Origin: an uncultured Clostridia bacterium
Lineage (GTDB): Bacteria; Bacillota; Clostridia; Oscillospirales; Butyricicoccaceae
Direction: 5' to 3'
Assembly (NCBI GenBank): GCA_944381055.1
Contig: CALWJQ010000058.1
Coordinates: 1 to 44,949 of the forward strand
Length of the DNA: 44,949 nt
Below, piece after piece: positions 32,447-41,623 of this stretch; position 1 is the first letter of the stretch, and the number at the start of each line of letters is the position of its first letter. Position numbers and translations under genes: made by a program. The notes below the pieces were generated by a model, which saw nothing but the letters and a program-made list of their open reading frames with translations, was not told the DNA's origin and did not search any database.

Positions 32447-32475
32447 TTGTCCTGCCCGCCTTTCTGTGATACAAT
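32447..32475 (+). promoter_or_regulatory. Promoter of the aldo/keto reductase gene
   Basis: TTGTCC at 32447-32452, a 17-base spacer and TACAAT at 32470-32475, about 36 bases before the start codon. Confidence 0.7.
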
Positions 32476-32510
32476 AGATATACATTTTATGAAATATAGG
32501 AGGCTATGAT

Positions 32511-33650
32511 ATGGAAAAACGCAAATTCCGCGGCGTCGGCCCCGAACTTTCGCTGCTTGGCTTCGGCTGTATGCGTCTGCCCAAAATCGACCCTGACAAG
32601 CCCGACATCCAGCAAATTCAGGCGCAGGAAATGATCGACTACGCTTACGAGCACGGCGTCAACTATTACGACACCGCGTGGCCCTATCATCAGGGGCTGA
32701 GTGAAACCTTTATCGGCAAGGCCCTGAAAAAATATCCGCGCGACAGCTTCCATCTGGTCAGCAAAATGCCCGGATGGGAAGCCAAAAAGCCTGAGGACGC
32801 GTCTTACATTTTTGAGCGCCAGCTTGAAAAATGCCAGGTCGAATACTTTGACTTTTACCTGGCGCACGCCATGAACGCCGAGCGCTTAGTCCAGTACAAA
32901 GAAGCCGGCGTCTTTGACGTTTTGCTGGAAAAGAAAAAAGAAGGCAAAATCCGCCACCTGGGATTTTCCTTCCATGATTCCCCCGAAGTGCTCAAAAAAA
33001 TTGTCGACCTTGGGTTCTGGGAGTTTGGGCAGATCCAGCTCAACTATCTTGACTGGACCATGCAGCGTGCCCGCGAACAGTATGACGTTTTGCAGGCGGC
33101 GGGCCTGCCTGTCGTCGTCATGGAACCGGTGCGCGGCGGCGCACTGCACAGCCTGTGCCCGCAGGCCGTCGAACTTTTGAAAAAAGCCGGGCCCGACGCT
33201 TCGCCTGCTTCATGGGCCATTCGCTTCGCCGCTTCCCTGCCCGGCGTGATGACGGTCTTGTCCGGCATGACGACCCTTGAGCAGGTCAAGGACAACGTTA
33301 AAACCATGGAAAACTTCAAGCCCCTGACGGACGATGAAAAGAAGCTGCTCGAGCAGGTCGTCGACATCTACCAGCAGAGCAAGACCGTCCCCTGCACGGG
33401 CTGCCGCTACTGCATGGACTGCCCGGCCGGCGTCGACATTCCCCTGATGTTCTCGATTTACAACCAGTACCAGCTGAACGAGGACAAGCAGGCCTTTGTC
33501 AAGGCCTATGCCGAAGCCGGCGACAGCAAGCAGGCCCACCACTGCGTCGCCTGCCGCGCCTGCGTACCCAAGTGCCCGCAGGGCATTGAAATTCCCGATC
33601 GCATGGCCGATGTCAAAAAACTGGCCGATCGCCTGATGCCCAAAGAATAA
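32511..33650 (+). CDS. Aldo/keto reductase with C-terminal 2x[4Fe-4S] ferredoxin-type domain
   Basis: A 379-residue cytoplasmic oxidoreductase. The N-terminal 285 residues form an aldo/keto-reductase barrel: LLGFGCMRLPK, NYYDTAWPYHQGLSETFIGK (catalytic Asp and Tyr), LAHAMNAE with the equivalent of the catalytic His, GKIRHLGFSFHDSPE, and VVVMEPVRGGALHSL. Residues about 290-379 hold two iron-sulfur cysteine sets: Cys295, 298, 301, 305 in CTGCRYCMDCP and Cys345, 348, 351, 355 in CVACRACVPKCP. This combination is frequent in anaerobic Clostridia and archaea, where electrons can pass between clusters and nicotinamide; the substrate is not known. The ribosome site TAGGAGG precedes the ATG by 8 bases. 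It stands alone between its own promoter and terminator. Confidence 0.93.
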   Translation: MEKRKFRGVGPELSLLGFGCMRLPKIDPDKPDIQQIQAQEMIDYAYEHGVNYYDTAWPYHQGLSETFIGKALKKYPRDSFHLVSKMPGWEAKKPEDASYIFERQLEKCQVEYFDFYLAHAMNAERLVQYKEAGVFDVLLEKKKEGKIRHLGFSFHDSPEVLKKIVDLGFWEFGQIQLNYLDWTMQRAREQYDVLQAAGLPVVVMEPVRGGALHSLCPQAVELLKKAGPDASPASWAIRFAASLPGVMTVLSGMTTLEQVKDNVKTMENFKPLTDDEKKLLEQVVDIYQQSKTVPCTGCRYCMDCPAGVDIPLMFSIYNQYQLNEDKQAFVKAYAEAGDSKQAHHCVACRACVPKCPQGIEIPDRMADVKKLADRLMPKE

Positions 33651-33665
33651 TCCGTTTTTAACCGC

Positions 33666-33701
33666 AAAAGGGCGGCAATGCAATTGCATTGCCGCCCTTT
33701 T
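33666..33701. terminator. Perfect 36-base palindromic bidirectional terminator
   Basis: Bases 33666-33701 are their own exact reverse complement: AAAA, then GGGCGGCAATGCAA, its mirror, then TTTT. Read in either direction it gives a strong stem followed by T residues. It lies between the convergent aldo/keto reductase and amidohydrolase genes, 15 bases after one stop and 20 bases before the other. Confidence 0.95.
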
Positions 33702-33721
33702 AATAATGTATCGTTCTTTGT

Positions 33722-34903
33722 TTACAGCATCTGACGGCCGGACAGGTCGTGCGTAAAGACCTCGCCGTCAATGATGGTGTGCAGGCAGGACGTGTAATTG
33801 CAGAACGGATCACCGTTAAAGACGGCGATGTCGGCGTCTTTGCCCGGCTCGATCGAACCGACGCGATCCTCGATGCCCAGCAGGCGGGCCGGGTTGATGG
33901 TGACGGCGCGCAGCGCGTCTTCATACTTCAGCCCATTGCGGATGCACAGGCCGACGTGCATGGGCAGCAGCTTGGTCAGGCTGGCGCTGTCTTCCGTCAG
34001 GCAGACGGTAACGCCCTTTTCCGCCAGCATGGCCGGCGTGCTCAGAGTGCGTTCCCACACCTCCTGCTTATAGGGGCCCGAAACCAGCGGGCCGATGGTG
34101 CAGATAATGCCTTTGGCGGCCAGTTTATCTGCCAGCTTATAGCCCTCGGTCGCGTGCTCGAGCGCATACTTGAGCCCGAACTCTTCGGCCACACGCATGG
34201 CAGTGGCAATATCGTCGCTGCGGTGGCAGTGGATACGGCACATCATTTCGCCGCGCACCACGGGCACCAGCGCCTCGAGTTTGAAATTACGCTTGGGCAT
34301 GGCCGACGGGTTCTTTTCGGCCGCGCGCAGCGCCTCGGAATATTCGCGGGCGTTGAACAGCGTTTCGCGCAGCACGGCCGCCGTGCCCATGCGGGTCTTG
34401 ATCTTGTTTTTGTCGCGGTAGTTGGCGCGCGGGTTTTCACCCAGCGCAAACTTCATGACGCGGGTGCCGGGCACTTCCATTTCGTCAACCGTCGCTTTGG
34501 GCGCCGTCTTAAAGACAAAGCCTTCGCCGCCGATGACGTTGGCCGACCCGGGAAGCACGCAGCAGGTGGTAAAGCCGCCGCGGCGCGCCCAGGCAATCGA
34601 CATATTGCACGGGTCAAAGGCGTCGATAGCGCGGATCTGTGCCGTCACAGGGTCGATGCTCTCGTTGACGTCCGAAATGCCGCCGCGCGTCTGCGGCTCG
34701 CCCATCAGGGAAATGTGGGTGTGCGGCTCGACAAAACCGGGGGTCACCCAGCAGCCTGCGGCGTCGATGACCTGCGCCCCTTCCGGGACGGCAACATCCG
34801 GACCGGCTGCTTTGATCTTTCCGTTTTCCGCCAGCACGTTGGCCTTTTCCCAGGTGTGGCCGGCCCCGTCGAGCACTTTGCCGTTGATAATTGCCAAAAG
34901 CAT
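33722..34903 (-). CDS. Imidazolonepropionase-like amidohydrolase
   Basis: A 393-residue metal-dependent hydrolase. It has the beta-sandwich ends (INGKVLDGAGHTWEKANVLA at the start; GSIEPGKDADIAVFNGDPF at the end) and the metal motif WVTPGFVEPHTHISLMGE (His61, His63). The other ligands fit RIHCHRSDDIATAM, ALEHATEGYKLA and VCLTEDSASL (catalytic Asp). The family includes imidazolonepropionase and several prolidase- or isoaspartyl-dipeptidase-like enzymes, so a cytoplasmic role in opening cyclic amides or cutting unusual peptides is likely; the exact substrate is not visible. It is the last gene of the right-hand operon, 20 bases after the D-aminoacylase gene, with AGGAGG before the ATG. Confidence 0.86.
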   Translation of the reverse strand: MLLAIINGKVLDGAGHTWEKANVLAENGKIKAAGPDVAVPEGAQVIDAAGCWVTPGFVEPHTHISLMGEPQTRGGISDVNESIDPVTAQIRAIDAFDPCNMSIAWARRGGFTTCCVLPGSANVIGGEGFVFKTAPKATVDEMEVPGTRVMKFALGENPRANYRDKNKIKTRMGTAAVLRETLFNAREYSEALRAAEKNPSAMPKRNFKLEALVPVVRGEMMCRIHCHRSDDIATAMRVAEEFGLKYALEHATEGYKLADKLAAKGIICTIGPLVSGPYKQEVWERTLSTPAMLAEKGVTVCLTEDSASLTKLLPMHVGLCIRNGLKYEDALRAVTINPARLLGIEDRVGSIEPGKDADIAVFNGDPFCNYTSCLHTIIDGEVFTHDLSGRQML

Positions 34904-34923
34904 CTTTGTTTCCTCCTGATTGA

Positions 34924-36504
34924 TTATTTTTTAAGCAGGATTTTGCCCAGCCGTTTTTCCGTCTGAACGCCGCTGCGCAGGGCAAACTGGCCGTCCATCA
35001 GCACATGGACAATGCCTTCCGGTTTCTGGAACGGATCCTGATAGGTCGCCTTGTCGGTGACAGCGTCCATATCGAGCACCGTAACGTCCGCCACCATACC
35101 GGGGCGCAGATAGCCGCGGTCGCGCAGGCCAATGGAATCGGCCGACAGCCCGGTGATACGGCGAATGGCCGTTTCCGGGGGGCAGAGCTTATTTTCGCGC
35201 GCCAGGCGCAGGAACCGCGGGAAGGTGCCAAAGTTGCGGGGGTGGGGCTTGCCTTCGTTGAGCGCCGGATCGAGCGGCAGGGCGCTGCCGTCGCTGCCGA
35301 TGGAAAAGTCGTTCTGCGACAGCATGTACATGACGTCGTCCTCGGCCATGCCGAACGAAATGCAGGTGCAGTTCGTGTTGGTCTCGACCGCAACGCGTGC
35401 AGCCGCTTCGGCCTGCGAAATCCCCCACATCTGGCTGATTTCGTAAAGGTTTTTGCCGTCGATCTCAGGCAGTTTGCCGTGGGTGCTGACGACGACCAGG
35501 GTTTTGCCCTGTTCGGGCGTGTCGAACGATTTTTCCAGCTCGGCCATCAGTTTGGACCGATCCGGCCCGTTCAGGATTTTGACCGCTTGCTGCGTTCCCC
35601 CTTCGATCGACCACTTGGGGAAGGAATTGGTAATGCCCGACGACGATGCCGTGTACGGATACAGATCAACGGTGACGTTGACGCCCGACGCCATCGCGTC
35701 GTGGACAATTTTGACATATTCGGGGGCGCGGCCATGGCAGGCGCGGCCGCTCGCTTTGAAGTGCGCAATGTGCACATGCGCGCCGCTGCGGCGGTTGATG
35801 GTAAACATTTCTTCGAGCGACTGCGGCGTGCCGGTGCCCTGGTTCCGCATGTGCGAGGTGATGATGCCGTCATGCGGCGCAACCTCTTCGCCCAGCAGGC
35901 ACAGTTCTTCTGTATCGGCCGACAGGCCGGGCGTATAGCCCAGGCCGAGCGACATGCCCCATGCACCCATCGCCATGTTGGCAGCCAGCAGTTCACGCAT
36001 CTGCTTCATTTCTGCGTCGGTCGGCCGGCGGTTTTCGTACCCCAGGACGCCGCAGCGCAGCGCGCCGTGCCCGACAAGCGGCAGCAGGTTGGTGCCCATC
36101 CGGTTGCCGCGCGCCTGTACGCCCGCAAGAAAGCTTTCAAGCGAGCAGGCGGCAAAATTGCCCTTGCGGGTGCCGCCGTAGCCGGCAATCCGGCTTTCCT
36201 GCCCCGGCGGGCACGGGAAGGGCGACGACCCGCACTGCCCCGAAAGCTCGCTCGTCACGCCCTGGTACAGCTTGGCCTCGCCGCGTTCGTCTTCCAGAAA
36301 GCTCAGGTCGGAATGGGAATGAATATCAATAAATCCCGGGGCGACGCACAAACCGCTGACGTCGACCGTCTCTTTGGCCAGGCCCTCTGAAATATCGGGC
36401 ATGACAGCGGCAATCTTCCCGCCTTCAATGGCGACGTCCGCCTTGTACGGCTTTTCGCCTGTACCGTCAATGACCGTTCCGTTTTTCAAAAGAATGTCAT
36501 ACAT
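34924..36504 (-). CDS. N-acyl-D-amino-acid deacylase / D-aminoacylase family amidohydrolase
   Basis: A 526-residue amidohydrolase. The N-terminal metal site is GFIDIHSHSD (His62, His64), followed by LYQGVTSELSGQCGSSPFP, in which Cys91 corresponds to the zinc-bound cysteine of D-aminoacylases (TGNCG in Alcaligenes). Also seen are THMRNQGTG, HIAHFKASGR, and FSIGSDGSALP with the catalytic aspartate. D-aminoacylases release free D-amino acids from N-acyl-D-amino acids; related members split D-amino-acid dipeptides. Position between an AstE-type hydrolase and another amidohydrolase, downstream of Opp genes, suggests breakdown of imported peptides. An AAAGGCGGG element precedes the ATG. The substrate assignment is by family. 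Confidence 0.9.
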   Translation of the reverse strand: MYDILLKNGTVIDGTGEKPYKADVAIEGGKIAAVMPDISEGLAKETVDVSGLCVAPGFIDIHSHSDLSFLEDERGEAKLYQGVTSELSGQCGSSPFPCPPGQESRIAGYGGTRKGNFAACSLESFLAGVQARGNRMGTNLLPLVGHGALRCGVLGYENRRPTDAEMKQMRELLAANMAMGAWGMSLGLGYTPGLSADTEELCLLGEEVAPHDGIITSHMRNQGTGTPQSLEEMFTINRRSGAHVHIAHFKASGRACHGRAPEYVKIVHDAMASGVNVTVDLYPYTASSSGITNSFPKWSIEGGTQQAVKILNGPDRSKLMAELEKSFDTPEQGKTLVVVSTHGKLPEIDGKNLYEISQMWGISQAEAAARVAVETNTNCTCISFGMAEDDVMYMLSQNDFSIGSDGSALPLDPALNEGKPHPRNFGTFPRFLRLARENKLCPPETAIRRITGLSADSIGLRDRGYLRPGMVADVTVLDMDAVTDKATYQDPFQKPEGIVHVLMDGQFALRSGVQTEKRLGKILLKK

Positions 36505-36547
36505 CGTCTTTCCCGCCTTTCTTATTGCTGTGATTCTTCTTGGGCTT

Positions 36548-37447
36548 TCATTTGGCTTCCGGGCAGGGGATTTCGCCCGGCTGCACCTTGCGCCGCTCGG
36601 TCAGGTTAAAAAGGTTCATCCCTTTGAAGGCGTACCGCATGGGCGAAACCATGGTCGCCACAGCGTCGCAGGGGGCCGTCATCGGCTTGCCGTCAATCCA
36701 GCCCAAAACAGCGCCCTTGTCCACCGCGCTGCCGGCCGGCACCGCCGGCTTGAACAGCCCGTCGCACTCCGCTGTCCCGCAGTCAATGAGCGTCGAACAG
36801 AACGCCGTTTTGTCCCATGCTTTTTCCTGCCCCTGGACGGCGCCGATATGCACAAGATAGTTCATCACCCCGTCGGCGCATTTTTCGGCCGCCGGCACGT
36901 CAATGACGCCGCCCGGCTGTCCGCCCGGCAGCTCGATCAGGACGCCCTTCTGGCCGCGGCGCTCGGCCGCCTCAATATACAACTGGCCGCGGGTTCCTTT
37001 GGTGTGCACAACGGTGTCGAGCATGAGCGCGCTCAAAAGCTCTTCCGCCCACGGGTGGCGGCTGTAAAAGCCCATGCCATAGGTAGAGCCGTACAAACTG
37101 CAGCAGTGCAGGTCGAGCAGGTAGTCGTACCCGTCGGTCAGCTGCCAGATGTGCCAGGCCAACTGCTCGCTGTAACTGCCGTCCGGCCTGCCGGGAAAGG
37201 TCCGGTTCAAATCCAGCCCGTCCTGCGGGGCCTGGCGCCGCCGCACGCGCGACGCTTCGGGGTTGGAAAAGGGCAGCACCGTCACCCGGCCCAGGACATT
37301 GGCCTGCGCCAGGCGTTCACACACCAGCATCGCCGTGTGAATACCGGTCTGTTCGTCGCCGTGCACGCCGCCGGTGATGACGGCGGACGGACCGCCGGCG
37401 CTCCCCCCGAACGTGCGGATCGGCAGATCAAAGGTCAGTTTTTCCAC
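36548..37447 (-). CDS. Succinylglutamate desuccinylase/aspartoacylase-family zinc hydrolase (GTG start)
   Basis: A 299-residue protein of the AstE/AspA family, a carboxypeptidase-like fold with one zinc. Zinc ligands fit His29 and Glu32 in GGVHGDEQTG and His114 in LLDLHCCS. DGLDLNRTFPGRPDG is the family's arginine/asparagine substrate-binding strip, and VLIELPGGQPGG probably holds the catalytic glutamate. Residues about 215-299 form a beta-barrel lid with DKGAVLGWIDGKPMTAPCDA. Such enzymes remove N-acyl groups from amino acids or act on peptide tails. The GTG start at 37447 lies about 9 bases after AAGGAGG. It follows OppF after a strong hairpin. Confidence 0.88.
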   Translation of the reverse strand: MEKLTFDLPIRTFGGSAGGPSAVITGGVHGDEQTGIHTAMLVCERLAQANVLGRVTVLPFSNPEASRVRRRQAPQDGLDLNRTFPGRPDGSYSEQLAWHIWQLTDGYDYLLDLHCCSLYGSTYGMGFYSRHPWAEELLSALMLDTVVHTKGTRGQLYIEAAERRGQKGVLIELPGGQPGGVIDVPAAEKCADGVMNYLVHIGAVQGQEKAWDKTAFCSTLIDCGTAECDGLFKPAVPAGSAVDKGAVLGWIDGKPMTAPCDAVATMVSPMRYAFKGMNLFNLTERRKVQPGEIPCPEAK

Positions 37448-37480
37448 GTCTGTCTTCCTCCTTTTCTGCTATAAGAACAA

Positions 37481-37505
37481 GAGGGCGGGGGAGTCCCCCG
37501 CCCTC
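37481..37505 (-). terminator. GC-rich hairpin between oppF and the hydrolase genes (possible partial terminator)
   Basis: A 10-base perfect stem, GAGGGCGGGG at 37481-37490 and CCCCGCCCTC at 37496-37505, with a 5-base loop. On the minus strand it is followed by TTGTTCTTATAG, a weak T-rich run, 20 bases after the OppF stop. It may set a lower transcript level for the hydrolases than for the transporter. Confidence 0.6.
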
Positions 37506-37525
37506 CCGCTTGCACGGATATTTGA

Positions 37526-38479
37526 TCAGGCTTTGTTTTTGAGCATATCCTGGAACTCCTGCTCTGAGCAGTAGACCCAGTGACCCGGGGACACCTCGTG
37601 ATAGTCGGGCATGTTGCCCGCACCGTACTCATGAGCTTCCTTGGGATCATATGAAATTTTCTTACGGCGCTTTTCCGCACGCGGATCAGGCAGCGGGATC
37701 GCGCTGAGCAGGGCTTTGGTATACGGGTGGCACGGGTTGGCGAACAGGTCGTCCGACGTGGCCAGCTCGACCAGCTTGCCGAAGTACATGACGGCAATGC
37801 GGTCGCAGAAGTACTTGACGACGCTCAGGTTGTGCGCAATGAACATGATGGTCAGGCCGAACTCTTCTTTCAGGTCGTTAAGCAGGTTGATGACCTGCGC
37901 CTGAACCGAAACGTCCAGCGCCGAAACCGGTTCGTCGGCGATGATCAGCGACGGGTTAACAACCAGCGCGCGCGCAATGCCGATACGCTGGCGCTGGCCG
38001 CCCGAAAACTCGTGCGGGTAGCGGGTCGCGTGCTCGGGCATCAGGCCGACGCGCTGCAACATGTCGACGACGATGCGCTCGCGCTCTTTCGGATCGACAA
38101 TGCCGCGGATCTTCAGGCCTTCGCCAATGATTTCCTGCACCGTCATACGGGGGTTGAGCGAGGCGATGGGATCCTGAAAGACCATCGCAATATGCTCGGT
38201 GATGTACTTGCGCAGTTCGGACGTCATTTTGCCCGAAATGGGCTTGCCGTCATAAATGACCTCGCCGCCCGTCGGATCGTACAGACGGATGATGGTTCGG
38301 CCGCAAGTCGTCTTGCCGCAGCCCGACTCGCCGACCATGCCAAAGGTCTCGCCGCGGTAAATATTGAAGCTGACGTTGTCAACCGCCTTGACCGTGCTGA
38401 CCTTGCCGCGCTTTTTGGTTGTGAAGTGCATGCTGAGGCCTTTGACCTCGAGCAGAGGCCGCGACATGTTATCAGTCAT
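37526..38479 (-). CDS. oppF: Oligopeptide ABC transporter ATP-binding protein OppF
   Basis: A 317-residue ATPase of the peptide importer. Walker [30 protein letters not shown], signature [15 protein letters not shown], Walker [17 protein letters not shown] and the His switch in [12 protein letters not shown] are all present. The C-terminus ([20 protein letters not shown]) lacks the cysteine cluster seen in the OppF-type protein at 219-1202, so the two are not recent copies. The ATG overlaps the oppD stop by 8 bases, with AAGGAGG 9 bases upstream. Confidence 0.94.
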   Translation of the reverse strand: MTDNMSRPLLEVKGLSMHFTTKKRGKVSTVKAVDNVSFNIYRGETFGMVGESGCGKTTCGRTIIRLYDPTGGEVIYDGKPISGKMTSELRKYITEHIAMVFQDPIASLNPRMTVQEIIGEGLKIRGIVDPKERERIVVDMLQRVGLMPEHATRYPHEFSGGQRQRIGIARALVVNPSLIIADEPVSALDVSVQAQVINLLNDLKEEFGLTIMFIAHNLSVVKYFCDRIAVMYFGKLVELATSDDLFANPCHPYTKALLSAIPLPDPRAEKRRKKISYDPKEAHEYGAGNMPDYHEVSPGHWVYCSEQEFQDMLKNKA

Positions 38480-39515
38480 TGCTCTCGGCCTCCTTTTCTT
38501 TCATACGCTTAATGCGGTGCGCCAGGATTTCGGGCATTTCCACCTTGGGTGCGTCGGGGTGCAGCAGCCACGTCGCGGCATAATGCGTATCCGACAGCTT
38601 GAAGAACGGCGGCTCTTCTTCGAAATCGATGGCCAGCGCGTACTTGTTGCGGGACGCAAACGCGTCGCCCTTCGGGGGCGCCAGCATGTTGGGCGGGGCG
38701 CCCGGAATGGCAAACAGCTTTTCTTTGGTGTCCAGGTCGGGCATGGACGACAGCAGGGCCCAGGTGTACGGGTGCGCCGGCTCGTAGAAAATCTCGTCCG
38801 CCGTGCCAACCTCGACAATCTTGCCCGCGTACATGACGCAGATACGGTCGGCCATGTTGGCGACGACACCCATATCGTGCGTAATGAAGATAATGGACAG
38901 ATCACGGGTCTTTTTGATATCGTTGATAAGGTCGAGGATCTTGGCCTGGATGGTGACATCCAGCGCTGTCGTCGGCTCGTCGCAGATGAGCAGCTCGGGG
39001 TTGGACGCCAGGGCGATAGCGATGACGATACGCTGGCGCATGCCGCCCGAGAACTGGAAGGGGTACTGATCAAACCGGATCTCGGGCTGCGGGATGCCGA
39101 CGGCGTCCATCAGCTCGATGGCGCGCTGCTTGGCCTTGCTGCGCTCGATCGACTTGCTCAGGATAAGCGCCTCGGTGATCTGCTTGCCGATCTTCATGAT
39201 CGGGTTCAAAGCCGACAGCGGGTCCTGGAAAACCAGCGAAATCTTTTTGCCGCGGATTTTGTAAAAATCCTCTTCCTTGTACTTGGCCATATCTTCGCCC
39301 TGGTAGAGGATCTCGCCGCTTTCAATGCGGCCGTTTTTGGGCAGGATGCCCAGAATCGCTTTGGTCGTGACGCTCTTGCCCGAGCCCGACTCGCCGACAA
39401 TGGCCAGCGTTTCGTGCCGGTTGAGGTCAAAACTGACGTCACGCACCGCCTGTACCTTTCCCGCAAAGGCGTTAAAGGTGACGGTGAGGTTTTTTACCTG
39501 TAAAATGGGTTCCAT
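38472..39515 (-). CDS. oppD: Oligopeptide ABC transporter ATP-binding protein OppD
   Basis: A 347-residue ATPase. Walker A GESGSGKSVTTKAIL, SLVFQDPLSALNPIMKIGKQ, signature FSGGMRQRIVIAIAL, Walker B LLICDEPTTALDVTIQ and FITHDMGVVANMADR are intact. The C-terminal tail reads PPKGDAFASRNKYALAID and then DTHYAATWLLHPDAPK, as in Firmicute OppD proteins; the cysteine ligands usual in DppD tails are replaced. The ATG at 39515 is preferred over GTG 39518 because AAGGAGGT lies 5-6 bases before it. The gene begins 12 bases after oppC. Confidence 0.94.
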   Translation of the reverse strand: MEPILQVKNLTVTFNAFAGKVQAVRDVSFDLNRHETLAIVGESGSGKSVTTKAILGILPKNGRIESGEILYQGEDMAKYKEEDFYKIRGKKISLVFQDPLSALNPIMKIGKQITEALILSKSIERSKAKQRAIELMDAVGIPQPEIRFDQYPFQFSGGMRQRIVIAIALASNPELLICDEPTTALDVTIQAKILDLINDIKKTRDLSIIFITHDMGVVANMADRICVMYAGKIVEVGTADEIFYEPAHPYTWALLSSMPDLDTKEKLFAIPGAPPNMLAPPKGDAFASRNKYALAIDFEEEPPFFKLSDTHYAATWLLHPDAPKVEMPEILAHRIKRMKEKEAESND

Positions 39516-39527
39516 CACTTACCTCCT

Positions 39528-40670
39528 TTATGCGCCGCGCTGGGTCGGGTCAAAGGCATCGCGCAGACCGTTGCCAAACATGTTGAACGAAATACAAAGC
39601 AAAGAAATAATGATAGCCGGGAACAGGGTCTGCGTCGGATAGTACAGCAGAACCTTCTGGCCTTCGGACAGCAGGATGCCGATCGACGGCTCAGGCGGAC
39701 GCAGGCCCAGGCCGATATAGGCCAGGAACGATTCCGAGAAAATGGCCGCCGGAACGGCGAGCGCCGTTCTGGTGATGATGGGGCCGAGGGAGTTGGGCAG
39801 GATGTGACGGAAAATCAGCGTCCTGTCGCGGACACCCAGCGTTCTCGCAGCCAGAACATATTCGTTGTCTTTAAACCGGTAGAACTGCGCGCGCACCAGG
39901 CGGGCCGTGCCGATCCAGTCGCGGACAACCAGCGCCAGGATAATTGAGAAAAGTCCTGTGCCGAATATCATGACGAACAACGTCATGACAACGATGTTGG
40001 GGAACGCGTTGATAATTTCGGTAATACGCATCAAAACCATGTCGAGCTTGCCGCCGTAATAGCCCGAAATCGAACCGTACACGACGCCGAACACGACGTT
40101 GACGGCCACCGAAACCAGCGCGATGAGCAGCGACACACGGGTGCCACGCCACAGACGGGTCCACAGGTCGCGGCCGAGGTAGTCGGTGCCGAACCAGTAG
40201 GTCTCGTCAATGTCATTGAACTCGTAATAGTCAACCTCAACGTCGCACATTTCGACGCCATTGACAAAGTGCCGGTTGGTGACAGCCAGGATACTGCCTT
40301 CCGGATACTGCGTCGTGTCCGTCAGGTTTTCGACGCGGCGGTTGGTCAGAACAGTGCCGCCGTCAAAAAGCCCAATGTTCAGGTTGGCCAAAAACGGGAT
40401 CTTCGGGGGCGCGTTCATGTGATCAAGGTTCTGATCGTTAAAGCCCTTGCCGCTGACCATGGGGCCAAAAATGGCAAACAGCGCAATGATGACGATGATG
40501 ATAAAAGCGACAACCGAGCTTTTGTTCTTTTTAAAGCGCTGCATGGCGTCTTTAAAGAAGCCGACCGGCTTGGTTTCAAACTTCTGGTCGTGCAGCACGG
40601 TGTCCATCTGCACCAGCGTAAACTTGGATTTGTCCAGCCCGCTGTATTCGCTCGCGTTATAAATTTTCAT
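39528..40670 (-). CDS. oppC: Oligopeptide ABC transporter permease OppC
   Basis: A 380-residue membrane protein, longer than Gram-negative OppC. It has a cytoplasmic N-terminus of about 48 residues, a first span near SSVVAFIIIVIIALFAIFG, then an outer loop of over 80 residues ending YWFGTDYLGRDLWTRL, followed by five spans. The ATPase-docking loop is ARTLGVRDRTLIFRHILPNS. This long-loop form is usual for Firmicute OppC. ATGA couples its start to the oppB stop. Confidence 0.93.
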   Translation of the reverse strand: MKIYNASEYSGLDKSKFTLVQMDTVLHDQKFETKPVGFFKDAMQRFKKNKSSVVAFIIIVIIALFAIFGPMVSGKGFNDQNLDHMNAPPKIPFLANLNIGLFDGGTVLTNRRVENLTDTTQYPEGSILAVTNRHFVNGVEMCDVEVDYYEFNDIDETYWFGTDYLGRDLWTRLWRGTRVSLLIALVSVAVNVVFGVVYGSISGYYGGKLDMVLMRITEIINAFPNIVVMTLFVMIFGTGLFSIILALVVRDWIGTARLVRAQFYRFKDNEYVLAARTLGVRDRTLIFRHILPNSLGPIITRTALAVPAAIFSESFLAYIGLGLRPPEPSIGILLSEGQKVLLYYPTQTLFPAIIISLLCISFNMFGNGLRDAFDPTQRGA

Positions 40671-41623
40671 ACAGCTTGCTTCCCTCCCATCCTGATTCGG
40701 GGATCGACGATGCCATAACTCAGGTCCACAATCAAAATGGTCAGAATGGAAATGACTGAGTAGAACATCAGTGTCGCCAGGGTAACCTGGTGGTCGCTGG
40801 TGTTAATGCCCGAAATCATCAGGTTGCCCATGCCGGGAATGGCAAAGATGCGCTCGACAACCAGGCTGCCGCCCATGATCGTTGTGAACATGGGGATAAT
40901 GATGTTCATCAGCGGCACCAGCGAGTTACGGATGCCGTGGCGCAGGGTCGCCTGGCCTTCGGTCAGGCCCTTGGTACGGGCCAGCAGCATGAAGTCCGAA
41001 CCAATGGTTTCGGCCAGCTCGCCGCGCAGGTAACGGGCGACACGCGCGATCGGGCTGAAGGCCAGCGCCAGAATGGGCAGTACCAACGAAATAAACTTTG
41101 CCATGCCTGCGGCGCTCGGGTCATAAATAATCGGGAACCATCCCCACTTATAAGCGCAGAAGTACTGCAGGCCGGTTGCGAAGATGAAGGACGGCACCGA
41201 AATAAAGATGACGACCAGGAACGAGACCAGGTAGTCGACGCCGCTGTTTTTCTTCAGCGCCATCACAATGCCGGCCAGCATACCGAGCGGCAGCGAGATG
41301 CACAGCGAGTAGACGTTGACATACAGCGTAACGGGGATCTTCTGGGCGACAATGTCCCAAACCGGCATGTTGGGATACAGTTTGATGGACAGGCCCCAAT
41401 CCCAGTTCAGTATGATGTTTTTCAAGTAAAGGAAGTACTGTACGATGATCGGCTTGTCAAAGTTGTACTTTGACTCCAGCGCAGCCAGCATTTCCGGCGT
41501 CAGCTCATCGTAGCCTTCGAAAATGTTTCCCGGCATCAATCGAAGGACGACGAAGCCGATACTCAGAATGATGAACAGAGTGACGACTGTCGCCAAAAGC
41601 CTTTGTAGAATATAGTTTCTCAT
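40667..41623 (-). CDS. oppB: Oligopeptide ABC transporter permease OppB
   Basis: A 318-residue membrane protein beginning MRNYILQRLLATVVTLFIIL, the standard first span of OppB/DppB, followed by VVLRLMPGNIF. The docking loop is ARTKGLTEGQATLRHGIRNS, and GGSLVVERIFAIPGMGNLMI is the family signature near the C-terminus. I use ATG 41623, with GAAAGG about 9 bases upstream; a GTG at 41656 would add 11 polar residues that family members lack. It pairs with OppC to form the import channel. Confidence 0.93.
   Translation of the reverse strand: MRNYILQRLLATVVTLFIILSIGFVVLRLMPGNIFEGYDELTPEMLAALESKYNFDKPIIVQYFLYLKNIILNWDWGLSIKLYPNMPVWDIVAQKIPVTLYVNVYSLCISLPLGMLAGIVMALKKNSGVDYLVSFLVVIFISVPSFIFATGLQYFCAYKWGWFPIIYDPSAAGMAKFISLVLPILALAFSPIARVARYLRGELAETIGSDFMLLARTKGLTEGQATLRHGIRNSLVPLMNIIIPMFTTIMGGSLVVERIFAIPGMGNLMISGINTSDHQVTLATLMFYSVISILTILIVDLSYGIVDPRIRMGGKQAV

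Noticed and set aside
35005..36390. A 461-codon plus-strand open frame opposite the D-aminoacylase-type gene
   Set aside because: It is a shadow of the real minus-strand gene, which has metal-site motifs and full family length; the plus-strand translation is Arg/Ala/His-rich without domains.
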